The notes under the pieces: generated by a model
What the model saw: only the letters and a program-made list of their open reading frames with translations
Told to the model about the DNA's origin: nothing
The model's database searches: none
NCBI GenBank assembly: GCA_018292915.2
Contig: JACVVK020000016.1
Location: 2,530,001-2,594,000, forward strand
Length of the DNA stretch: 64,000 bases
Direction: 5' to 3'
From: Batillaria attramentaria
Lineage: Eukaryota; Mollusca; Gastropoda; Batillariidae
Made by a program: the position numbers and the translations under genes
Shown: one piece after another, positions 49,518 through 58,593 of the stretch
How positions within the stretch are numbered: position 1 is the first letter of the stretch
How the letters are laid out: the number at the start of each line of letters is the position of its first letter

Positions 49518-49716
49518 AAGTTGTTTCTTTATAGAGAAACAACTTTATGAGACGGGGCAGATTTTGCTACGCGCAGAAGCAAGTTCCAGTGATACAAAAC
49601 AAGACTGTGACGTTTCTCCACACAATACTTACTTTCACGCACACAGTGACGTAACGAAATCTGCGTCATAGACACCTTACGTGCACACTATGCTGCTGCG
49701 TTCTTTTTGGCGGGAG

Positions 49717-49762
<46 letters not shown>

Positions 49763-50630
49763 ACGGATGTAATGATGACTATCTCCTAAACCACCTCGTT
49801 GGAGGCCTTTTTACTTTGAGATAAAATGGGAATTCACCTTCTCCAGAGCTACCTTTCACGATTTTTAGCCTGCCGCATTTTCAGAAGAGTTATCGCCGAT
49901 TTTAAAAAATCGGTCATGTTACGAATTTTTTCGAAAAAAAATGTCCAGATGGCTTCATCTTCTGAAATTGGGAAGATCATCCAATTATACTGCCTGTTTT
50001 CGTAGCACAGCTCTGTAGCTCTGACAGGTTTTGTGTAAGAAAACTATTTCCGAGGTAGGGGTTGTTTGCATATAAGGCCAAATAAGCTATGAAAAGACTC
50101 CTTCAAATTACTCATCATTCCGGTATTTTTGTCACTTATGCCAACTGCACATATGACATGAACTACTGCACTATTATAGCTTTAGTATTAAGAATAACAG
50201 AGCTTTTAGATAAACACATTTTTTTCACGTTTCTGCAAGAAGCGCTGATCAAAAAAGTTCCAATTTTGCAATTTCGTAAGTACAACCCGAGGCACTTAAG
50301 TCCACGATTCATCAGCTCTCTAGATCTTCCAGATTTTATATCAAAATTAATTCAGTCACGGAAGTCACAGAAACAACAAGGAAATCACAAGATATGAAGA
50401 AGTATCACCTGACAGACGAGCAGCTTGAGGCTGACGTCAAATGTTTGGTTCAGAGACAAAATCTGCAAGTATCGTCACTGCTTCCGACATTTCACCAGCC
50501 CTCTAGATCTTCCAGATTTCATGTGAAAAATAATTCAGTCGGAGAAGTCACAAAGCCAACAGGGAAATCACAAGACATGAACAAGCATCCTCAGACGATC
50601 TCAGTGCTAGAGGCTGACGTCAAAAGTTTA

Positions 50631-50855
50631 AATAGAAACGGAAACGGTAATGACTGCGAAGTGGTTACAAGTTAAGCAAATAAAAGCGACATAAAAGGGA
50701 CAGAAACCACTTAACTTTGACAAAGGACGGCACAGGTCGACGTTTCGGCTTACGCCTTCTTCAGGACATAAACAAAGGCGTAAGCCGAAACGTCGACCTG
50801 TGCCGTCCTTTGTCAAAGTTAAGTGGTTTCTGTCCCTTTTATGTCGCTTTTATTT
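50631..50855. mobile_element. Inverted Penelope-like element fragment with 12-bp target duplication
   Basis: The segment is flanked by GTCAAAAGTTTA (50619-50630 and 50856-50867); E1-a and E1-c have a single copy of that site. It consists of about 45 unrelated bases and then two inverted copies of about 80 bp (from 50676 and up to 50855) of the sequence found at 63213-63310, the 3' end of the Penelope-like element. Inverted terminal copies and irregular target duplications are characteristic of Penelope-like integrations. Confidence 0.8.
50736..50767 (-). ncRNA. Hammerhead-ribozyme-like core
   Basis: On the minus strand the order is GTC, CTGAAGA, a GGC/GCC stem closed by GTAA, GAAA, CGTC, GAC. 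This fits the hammerhead order CUGANGA, stem II, GAAA, cleavage triplet GUC. The outer GTC and GAC pair as a short stem I. Stem III would be only the self-complementary ACGU, as described for Penelope-associated hammerheads that work as dimers. The opposite arm of the hairpin lacks the CTGAAGA box. Activity is not shown by sequence alone. Confidence 0.65.
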
Positions 50856-50905
50856 GTCAAAAGTTTAGTTCACGGAATTGACGTCATCTCTCTCTCTCTC
50901 TCTCT

Positions 50906-51076
50906 GGGGAGCAAGGGTGGCCGAATGGTAGAGCGTTGGACTTTCAATGCTAGGGCCGAGAGTTCGAATCCCGGCCACTGGGGCCAAATATTTGTGCTGG
51001 CCTTTTTCTCGTTGCCCCGTCCCTTTTGTGGTGGAAAAGGAAGTTAAACTCCTAAACACCCATCCACCCACCCTGT
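50906..51076 (+). mobile_element. tRNA-derived SINE inside E1-b
   Basis: It has the A box TGGCCGAATGG and B box GAGTTCGAATCC, followed by GGCCAAATATTTGTGCTGGC. The part reading CTTTGATATCACCC in copies a and c is missing, so the body is about 15-20 bp shorter. Confidence 0.8.
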
Positions 51077-51280
51077 ATCTCTGCCTCTCTCGCTCTCCCC
51101 CTTCTTCCCCCACCCGGCCCCACCCCCAGTCACGTGGCTAATCGGTCGAGGTCGTAGAGGATCTAGTGTCGTTGGTAGAACTTGGAGAGGGGAGAACCGG
51201 CAACAATGACAACAAAACAGACAAAATAATATGAAGTTTGGAGAAACAACTTTGTAGGACGGGGCCGTTCCTCCTTGTTT

Positions 51281-51957
51281 TTTTGCCGATGACTGAGACT
51301 GAAATTGAATAAAGAATCGAAAAATTAGGGGGAAACCGGGAACCGAGGAATTGTGTGGGACGTGAGTGAAAAACGTAGCGTTTTGGAATCGGCGCAGGGT
51401 TGAAAATGTGTGGCTGCTGAATAGTTACAGGTTTTGTACCTACGAATCACTATGATTTCTGAGACTGAAACTGAATAAAGAATCCGGGAAAAAAAATGTA
51501 TTTATTAGTGCTAAACCGGGAGCCGATGGTTTAACAGGCCGAGGAAGTGGGGGACGTGAGTGAAAAACGTAGCGTTTTGGAATGGGGGCAGGGTCGAAGA
51601 GGTGTGGCTGCTGCTTCTAATCACTATGATTTCTGAGACTAAAATTGAATAAAGAATCGAAGAATACAGTATTTATTAGGGGGAAACTGGGAACCGATGG
51701 TCTAATAAGCCGAGGAATTGTGTGGGATGTGAGTGAAAAACGTAGCGTTTTGGAATGGGTGCAGGGTTGACGAGGTGTGGCTGCTGAGTAGTTCCAGGTT
51801 TTGTGCTTCCTAATCACTCTGATTTTTTAGACTGAAACTGAAAAAAAGATTCGAAAAATATAGTATTTATTAGTGGGAAACCGGGAACCGATGGTCTAAG
51901 AAGCCGAGGAAGTGTGGAATGTCAGTGAAAAACGTAGCACTGGAATGGGTGCAGGGA
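51281..51957. repeat. Satellite of about 165-195 bp, block 1
   Basis: About four units each carry GAGACTGAAATTGAATAAAG, GGGAAACCGGGAACCGATGG, GTGAGTGAAAAACGTAGCGT and TTTTGGAATGGGTGCAGGG. Starts near 51295, 51461, 51635 and 51829 give spacings of about 166, 174 and 194. The last unit ends directly at LINE sequence (51958). Confidence 0.85.
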
Positions 51958-52207
51958 GATAGTCCGGCGATCTCCATGTGGCTTGTGGATGCGCTTGTTT
52001 GGGAAGATGCTGCCTCCTATCACTAGCTGGTTCAGGGCACACAAGTCTGCAAATCGCTCACCATTTTCGTTCATCTGTCCCAGTCCATGTGTTCCCATGG
52101 TGTCCTCGTAGCATGTGTTGTCTGATCCAATCTTGGCGTTGAAGTCATGTCCTTGGCTCCTCCTCCATCTATCACTGTCAGCAGTTGTTGGTAGAAGTCA
52201 TCTTTTT
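51958..52207 (-). pseudogene. Older RTE-like LINE, piece 2 (middle of endonuclease)
   Basis: The minus strand encodes DDFYQQLLTVID, then, after a frameshift, DFNAKIGSDNT, GTHGLGQMNENGERF and NQLVIGGSIFPNKRIHK. These match YEQLQAVLD, DLNAKVGTDNT, GTGTQNENGELF and NDLVIGGTIFPHKTIHK of the array LINE. It is bounded by E1-c on the right and by satellite on the left. Confidence 0.85.
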
Positions 52208-53114
52208 AAGTTGTTTCTCTATAGAGAAACAACTTTATGTGATGGGGCAGATCTTGCTACGCGCAGCAGCAAGTTTCAGTGATACAAAACAAGACTGTGA
52301 CGTTTCTCCACACAATACTTACTTTCACGCACACAGTGACGTAACGAAATCTGCGTCATAGACACCTTACGTGCACACTATGCTGCTGCGTTCTTTTTGG
52401 CGGGAGTTGTGAGACGTGTGTGTGTGTGTATGTGTGGACGGATGTAATGATGACTATCTCCTAAACCACCTCGCCGGACGGCTTTTTACTTTGAGGTAAA
52501 ATGGGCAGTCATATTCTCCAGAGCTACCTTTCACGATTTTTAGCCTGCCGCATTTTGAGAACAGTTATCGCCGATTTGAAAAAATCGGTCATGTCACGAA
52601 TTTTTTCGAAAAAAATGTTCAAATGGCTTCATCTTCTGAAATTGGGAAGATCATCCAATTATACTGCCTGTTTTCGTAGCACAGCTCTGTAGCTCTGACA
52701 GGTTTTGTGTAAGAAAAATATTTCCGAGGTAGGGGTGGTTTGCATATAAGGCCAAATATCTATGAAACGACTGCTTCAAATTACTCATCATTCCGGTATT
52801 TTTGTCACTTTTGCCAACTGCACATATGACATGAACTACTGCACTATTATGGCTTTAGTATTAAGAATAGCAGAGCTTTTTGATAAACACATTGTTCACG
52901 TTTCTGCGAGAAGCGCCGGTCAAAAAAGTTCCAATTTTGCAATTTCGTAAGTACAATCCAAGGCACTTAAGTCCACGTTTCATCAGCTCTCTAGATCTTC
53001 CAGATTTTATGTCAAAATTAATTCAGTCACGGAAGTCACAAAAGCAACAAGGAAATCACAAGATATGTAGAAGTATCATCTGTCAGACGAGCAGCGTGAG
53101 ACTGACGTCAAATG

Positions 53115-53192
53115 TGACCCTCCACCACGAAATGAGTCGTCTTGTAACATGAACAAATAGCACAAGAAGACTCACTTCGTGGTGGAGGGTCA
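53115..53192. mobile_element. 78-bp MITE in E1-c
   Basis: The ends TGACCCTCCACCACGAAATG and its near complement pair as inverted repeats, with one mismatch in the part seen. A CAAATG duplication flanks it (53109-53114 and 53193-53198). E1-a and E1-b have the empty site GTCAAATGTTTGG. Confidence 0.88.
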
Positions 53193-53497
53193 CAAATGTT
53201 TGGTTCACAGACAAAATCTGCAAGTATCGTCACTGCTTCCGACATTTCATCAGCCCTCTAGATCTTCCAGATTTCATGTGAAAAATAATTCAGTCGGAGA
53301 AGTCACAAAGCCAACAGGGAAATCACAAGACATGAACAAGCATCCTCAGACCATCTCAGTGCTAGAGGCTGACGTCAAAAGTTTACTTCGCGGAATTGAC
53401 GTCATCTCTCTCTCTCTGTATGACGACCTGCCTGAGGCTGACGTCAAATGTTTAGTTCACGGAACTGACGTCTCTCTCTCTCTCTCTCTCTCTCTCT

Positions 53498-53670
53498 GGG
53501 GAGCCAGGGTGGCCGAATGGTAGAGCGTTGGACTTTCAATGCTTGGGCCGAGAGTTCGAATCCCGGCCGCTGGGGCCAAATATTTGTGCTGGCCTTTTTC
53601 TCGTTGCCCCGTCTTTGATATCACCCTTATGTGGGGGAAAAGGACGTTAAACTCCTAAACACCCACATAC
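53498..53670 (+). mobile_element. tRNA-derived SINE inside E1-c
   Basis: The A box TGGCCGAATGG and B box GAGTTCGAATCCC are best preserved in this copy. The body is GGCCAAATATTTGTGCTGGC, CTTTGATATCACCC and GACGTTAAACTCCTAAACAC. Confidence 0.82.
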
Positions 53671-53882
53671 CCACCCTCTCTCTCTGCCTCTCTCTCTCTC
53701 TCCCCCTTCTTCCCCCACCCGGCCCCACCCCCAGTCACGTGGCTAATCGGTCGAGGTCGTAGAGGATCTAGTGTCATTGGTAGAACTTGGAGAGGGGAGA
53801 ACCGGCAACAATAACAACAAAACAGACAAAATAAAATGAAGTTTGGAGAAACAACTTTGTAGGACGGGGCCGTTCCTCCTTG

Positions 53883-54612
53883 TTTTCTCTTCTTCCGCGT
53901 CATTGGTGGGAGCGTAGCACTGGATGATGTTCAGCCTGATGTCTTTTTTCTTGGTGATGAATTTGACTGTGATGATGCGGGAGTTGACAGGTTCCCAGCC
54001 GATGAGTGCCCACTGTGCCTCCGGTGCCAGCATCAGGGCCACAGCCTCAGTGTGGGGGGCTCCATCCTCTGTGTGTCCAGAGTACAGCAATTGCTCTCCT
54101 GATGAAAATCTCAGCTGTGCTGTCCGTAGCCACCTTGTCTCACTCGGTCCCAGTCCCAGTAGGCCTACTCCTATCTTGTAGTTCTTCATCTCTCTTGCTA
54201 CTTGTATGGTCCTTCCTACTTCATACATTGTCCTGATGTTCCATGTGGCTACTCTCGTTGTTGTCCTGGGTGTTAAAAGGGGGGTCGGCCTTGCAGCTTC
54301 CTTTCGGCTTTTACCTCACTGCGTCATAGGTCTCCGGGATGGAGACCCTTCCTCTCCCAGGTGAATGTCTTGGTTTGTTGTTGTCGATGCTTCAGTAACT
54401 TGATGTTTGGTGTTTTTTTTTTTTACAGGTAAGGCTGTTCACCCTAAGCAAACCCGTTTAGCCTCTCGGAGAGGTGGTCTATGTTCGTCTGACCTCTATC
54501 CTTCGACCTGTCCAGCTTGGGTGGCCCTGCCAGGAGCATGTGCTCCCACTGGCTTAGCTCTCTGGGTCATTGAGGTACACAAGCCAATACCCCACAAGGG
54601 GTGGACCGTGTA
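53883..54612 (-). pseudogene. Older RTE-like LINE, piece 1 (5' end and start of endonuclease)
   Basis: The minus strand has a 5' part (about 54404-54612) like 10862-11046 of the array LINE (shared CTTCGACCTGTCCAGC and GGTGGCCCTGCCAGGAG). It then encodes YEVGRTIQVAREM, SETRWLRTAQLRFSSGE, LYSGHTEDGAPHTE, LMLAPEAQWALIGWEPV and IIQCYAPTNDAEEE. Each has its counterpart in the array copy (YETGKTAQVSQEM, LYSGHEDGQPHMH, IIQCYAPTN-like LQCYAPTNM). It ends at the E1-c insertion. Confidence 0.85.
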
Positions 54613-54885
54613 GGGCTGAAGGCTGCTTGCTCTGGTGTAATGTGCTTCTTGTCTTCCAGGTGCCACATCAGTCTGGTGTTGATAAGGCGTTCCATCAGTT
54701 TTCCAACATTGCTGGTCAGGCTGATCGGTCGGTAGCTTTTTGCCTTCGACTTATCTTTGCCCTTTTTGTGTACTGGAATTATGGCAGCTTCCCTCCAGGC
54801 CTGTGGCACTGTTCCTGTTCACCCGTCATTGAAGAGCTGTAGTAGTTTCTTTTTGCTGAGTGGACCAAGGTGCAGCAGAATTTCG
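54613..54885 (-). pseudogene. Reverse-transcriptase fragment of a different LINE
   Basis: The minus strand encodes LLHLGPLSKKKLLQLFNDG, a stop, and then VPQAWREAAIIPVHKKGK, SYRPISLTSNVGKLMERL and TPEQAAFSPTRST. This is an RT finger/palm region of a Jockey/CR1-like type and is clearly unlike the RTE-like LINE beside it. Only about 85 codons remain. It lies directly against the 5' end of the older LINE. Confidence 0.8.
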
Positions 54886-55662
54886 TTGGATGTCAGTGAA
54901 AAACGAAGCGTTTTGGAATGGGTGCAGGGTTGAAGAGGTGTGGCTGCTGAGTAGTTACAGGTTTGTGCCGCTTAATCACTATGATTTCTGAGACTAAAAT
55001 TGAATAAAGAATCGAAAAATATAGTATTTATTAGGGGGAAACCGGGAACCGATGGTGTAATAGGCCGAGGAATTGTGTGGCACGTGAGTGAAAAACTTAG
55101 CGTTTTGGAATGGGGGCAGGGTTGAAGAGGTGTGGCTGTTGAGTAGTTACAGATTTTGTGCCTCCTAATCACTACGATTTCTCAGAGTGAAATTCAATAA
55201 GTAATCGAAAAATATAATAATTTTCAGTGGGAAACCGGGAACCGATGGTTTAATAAGCCGAGGAAGTGTGGGATGTCGGTGTAAAACGTAGCGTTTTGGA
55301 ATGGGTGCAGGGTTGAAGAGGTGTGGCTGCTGGTTTTGTGCCTCCTAATCAGTATGATTTCTGAGAGTGAAGTGGAATAAGTAATCGATAAATATAGTGT
55401 TCATTAGGGGGAAACCGGCAACCGATGGTGTAATAGGCCGAGGAATTGCGTGGAACGTGAGTGAAAAACGTAGCGTTTTGGAATGGGTGCACGGTTGAAG
55501 AGGTGTGGCTGCTGAGTATTTACAGGCTTTGTGCCTTCGAATCACTATGATTTCTGAGACTGAAATTGAACAAAGAATCGAAAAAAAATGTACAGTATAA
55601 CTATTTATTCGTGCCAAACCGGGAGCCGATGGTGTAATAGGCCGAGGAAGTGCGGGGCGTGA
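54886..55662. repeat. Satellite of about 190 bp, block 2
   Basis: About four units of the same type as 51281-51957 have AGACT/GAGTG starts near 54989, 55181, 55373 and 55556 (spacing about 183-192). The last unit is broken by E1-d within GTGAGTAAA. Confidence 0.85.
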
Positions 55663-55667
55663 GTAAA

Positions 55668-55860
55668 CAAGGAGGAACGGCCCCGTAGGCAAAGTTGTTT
55701 CTCCAAATTTCATTTTGTTTTGTCTGTTTTGTTGTTATTGTTGCCGGTACTCCCCGCTCCAAGTTCTACCAATGACACTATATCCTTTACGACTTCGACC
55801 GATTAGCCACGTGACTAGGGGTGGGGCCGGGTGGGGGTTGAGGGGGGAGAGAGAGAGAGG

Positions 55861-55905
<45 letters not shown>

Positions 55906-56064
55906 TGGGTGGGTTGGTGTTTAGGAGTTTAACGTCCTTTTCCACCAGATAAGGGTGACATCAAAGACGGGGCAACGAGAAAAAGGCCAGCACAAATATT
56001 TGGCCCCAGCCGGGATTCGAACTCTCGACCCGAGCATTGAAAGTCCAACGCTCTACCATTCGGC

Positions 56065-56100
<36 letters not shown>

Positions 56101-56149
56101 CAGTTCCGTGAACTAAACATTTCACGTCAGCCTCACGCAGGTCATCATA

Positions 56150-56181
<32 letters not shown>

Positions 56182-57068
56182 TGACGTCAACTCCGTAAAT
56201 TAAACATTTTCAGTTGACGTCACTAGCACCGCGATCGTCTGAGGGAGCTTGTTTATGTCTGGTGATTTCCCTGTTGGCTTTGTGGCTTCCCCGATTGAAT
56301 TATTTTTCACATGAAATCTGGAAGATCTAGAGGGCTGATGAAATGTCGGAGGCAGTGACGATACTTGCTTATTTTGTCTGTGAACTAAGCGTTTGACGTC
56401 AGCTTCACACTGGTGGTGTGACAGATGATGCTTGTGCATGATTCCCTGTTGCTTTTTGTGACTTCCCTGGCTGAATTAATTTTTACATAAAATCTGGAAG
56501 ATCTAGAGGGCTGGTGAAACGTGGACTAGAATACCTTGTATTGGATTGTACTTATGAAATCGCAAATTTGGAAGTCTTTTGACCGGTGATTCTCGCAGAA
56601 ACTTGAAAAAGTTATGTTTATCTATAAGTTCAGTTATTCTTAATGCTAAAGCTATAATAGTGCAGTAGTTCCTGTCATATGTGCAGTTGTCACACTAGAC
56701 AAACACGCCGGGATGATAAGTAATTTGCAGTAGTCTTTTCATAGATATTTGATCTTATGTGCAAACCACCCTTACCTCGGAAATATTTTTTTTTTACACA
56801 AAACCAGTCAGAGCTACAGAGCTGTAGCACGAATACAGGCAGTGTGATTGGGTGAACTTCCAAAGTCTAGAAAATGAAGGAATTTGAACAACTTTTTCGA
56901 AAAATTTCGTAACATGCCCGATTTTTTAAAATCGGCGATAACTCTTCTGAAAATGCGGCAGGCTAAAAATCGTGAAAGGTAGCTCTGGAGAAGGTGAATT
57001 CCCATTTTATCTCAAAGTAAAAAGGCCTCCATCGAGGTGGTTTAGGAGATAGCCATCATTACATCTGC
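55668..57068 (-). mobile_element. E1 copy d, reversed and truncated
   Basis: It starts with CAAGGAGGAACGGCCCCGT and runs in reverse through a long (GA)n tract (about 55845-55903), the SINE (55918-56067), a second GA tract and the GGAAGATCTAGAGGGCTG blocks. It stops at AGATAGCCATCATTACATCT, so the palindromic end and about 400 bp are missing. Confidence 0.82.
55918..56067 (-). mobile_element. tRNA-derived SINE inside E1-d
   Basis: It is the reverse complement of the other SINE copies, with GGGATTCGAACTCTCG (B box) and CTACCATTCGGCC (A box) visible on the plus strand. The first bases of the tRNA-like head run directly into the GA tract. Confidence 0.8.
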
Positions 57069-58052
57069 ATATAATTCGGTTTTCTTTTACCGTTTCCTTA
57101 TTGTTTGTTTGTCACACGTTTGCAAACAGGTGCAAGAGGTGTGTGCACATCTGAGTCAGTGGTGCACAAACACTGACACACACACACACAGTTCAGGTCG
57201 AGGGGAAAGGTACGGTGTGCACAGCGGTCGTGCTGTTTGCAACATGCCGAATCTTGCCTTGACACAGTTTCGCCTGGGGTTGTGTAATTTTTATGCATTT
57301 TTACCCAGAGGTGTGAGATGGCTGGACTGATGGGAGCAAACGGAAGGGACTGCCACTGTCAATTTCCAGTCGAGGCATTGTTAAACCTTAAACAAATTGC
57401 TTCAAATTCAAACTCAAATGTTTTGAGTTGTTTAAGTATTTTTCTTACACATACCAAAACTTTACCAAATTCGGCTGGGGCAAAATGTGTTTTTTTGGGT
57501 CTTAAAAATGGCAGCAGAGTTGAAATTGGAAGTATGAACTGACTGTTTTGACCACCTGTGGCAAATATTTACCACAGTTATGGTCTAAAAATAAAAATGA
57601 GCATCATACTAGTTTGCTATTAACTTTTGACAAGAAAAAAAAGAAGTAGAAATGTAACAAAATGATAATGCAGCAAGAAAATTCGTAAATTATCACAGAT
57701 GATTTGAACTTTCGCCGCACATTCACTTAACTTTTCTTCAACATGAAATGTACAACATCAAAATACTGAATGCAGTCTGATTCTGCCACGTATTAAGCAT
57801 ACAAAACAATCTTTTCATGGATTCAAAACATACTTTTCAAGATTGTTCTGACTCATGACCATTCCCACCCCCCAACCTCACTACCGTCCGGTGATTCCTA
57901 TTCAAAGTACACTCAGTTACACCAGACTGCTTTCATACATGCTGGTACATTCCGTGCCTCTTTCAATTGATGTACCAGTCAAACAGTGCTTTGCAAAACT
58001 TTATAGAGGCAACAGAATAGTAGTCGTGGATTCTTGCACATCTGTTCTAGCC
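57069..58052. other. Mostly unassigned DNA with one dispersed repeat
   Basis: 57370-57500 (AAACAAATTGCTTCAAA ... CTTTACCAAATTCGGCTGGG) recurs inverted at 61655-61775, so it is a dispersed repeat. A short (CA)n tract lies near 57177-57190. Otherwise only short ORFs without motifs are seen. 57990-58052 would be the 3' flank of the protein relic that follows. Confidence 0.5.
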
Positions 58053-58593
58053 TCAGCAGAGCTCTTTGTCATCGTCATCATCATCTTCTTCACCGTCTTG
58101 CTTCCAGGGCGCAGAATTTACACAGCTCTCTCCCCGACAATGACCGCATGCTGCTGTACACACCAGTCCATGTTTCCGGCATGCACACTGTGATGTCAGT
58201 GGCACAATTTCCTTTACAGTTGCAGCGGATTACATTGAGCAGATCCTCCGGTGCAGCAGGCAAATCACTTGGGACAGGCAACAGCATGCCTTTGTTAACC
58301 ACCCAGCCCCGGTCTTCTGGGTTCAGTTGCAGATGTTGATCAAGATGTTTCCATACTTGCACCTGGTGGTATGCGCGGAAACAGTGGAATTTTGCTGATG
58401 ATGAAGATGGAGGAAGGGAACTTGGATGGGCGTATTTTGCAGAAATAGCAATCTTCTGCATGTAGTTGACATATCTGAGGTGACCAAGACTGTCATCAGC
58501 TGTGCCGCCATACAACTCCACGATAGCTTTTTCTCCTGCTTCTCTGACTTTTTCATGGGTGCTTTGTTTTTCAAATACATCTGCCAGGTTCTG
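58053..58593 (-). pseudogene. Cysteine-rich conserved protein relic, C-terminal part, frameshifted
   Basis: On the minus strand the frame from about 58593 encodes VREAGEKAIVELYGG, LGHLRYVNYMQKI, FHCFRAYHQVQVWKHL and GMLLPVPSDLPAAPEDLL, then IRCNCKGNC. After that the frame shifts by one base to CACRKHGLVCTAACGHCRG, ESCVN, and an acidic end with six aspartates (stop at 58053-58055). The C-x-C, C-x(3)-C and C-x(2)-C spacing resembles a zinc-binding cysteine cluster. I recall uncharacterised mollusc and cnidarian proteins with the same order (AGEK, LYG, a tryptophan-rich middle, PAPE-LL, CNCK), but the function is unknown. The N-terminal side stops where X sequence begins (58594). The frameshift marks it as a pseudogene or a sequencing error. 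Confidence 0.7.

Larger units (their letters stand above)
49518..51277 (+). mobile_element. E1 copy b, carrying a Penelope-like insertion
   Basis: The palindromic end is at 49518-49545 with one mismatch (TTTCTTTATAG), and the far end is GGCCGTTCCTCCTTG (51277). A long (GT)n tract lies at about 49719-49761. The order of blocks is the same as in E1-a. At 50631-50855 a foreign 225-bp segment interrupts it, and the SINE is at 50906-51076. The flanks are T-rich on both sides (CATTTTT and TTTTTTT). Confidence 0.82.
52208..53882 (+). mobile_element. E1 copy c, inserted in the older LINE
   Basis: It has the 28-bp palindromic end (52208-52235), and its far end is GGCCGTTCCTCCTTG (53882). The LINE breaks at GTCATCTTTTT and resumes at TTTTCTCTTCTTCC, so the target was a T run (A run on the LINE sense strand). 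Without E1 the endonuclease frame passes from NDAEEE towards the DDFYQQL segment. A 78-bp MITE (53115-53192) and a SINE (53498-53670) lie inside. Confidence 0.85.
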
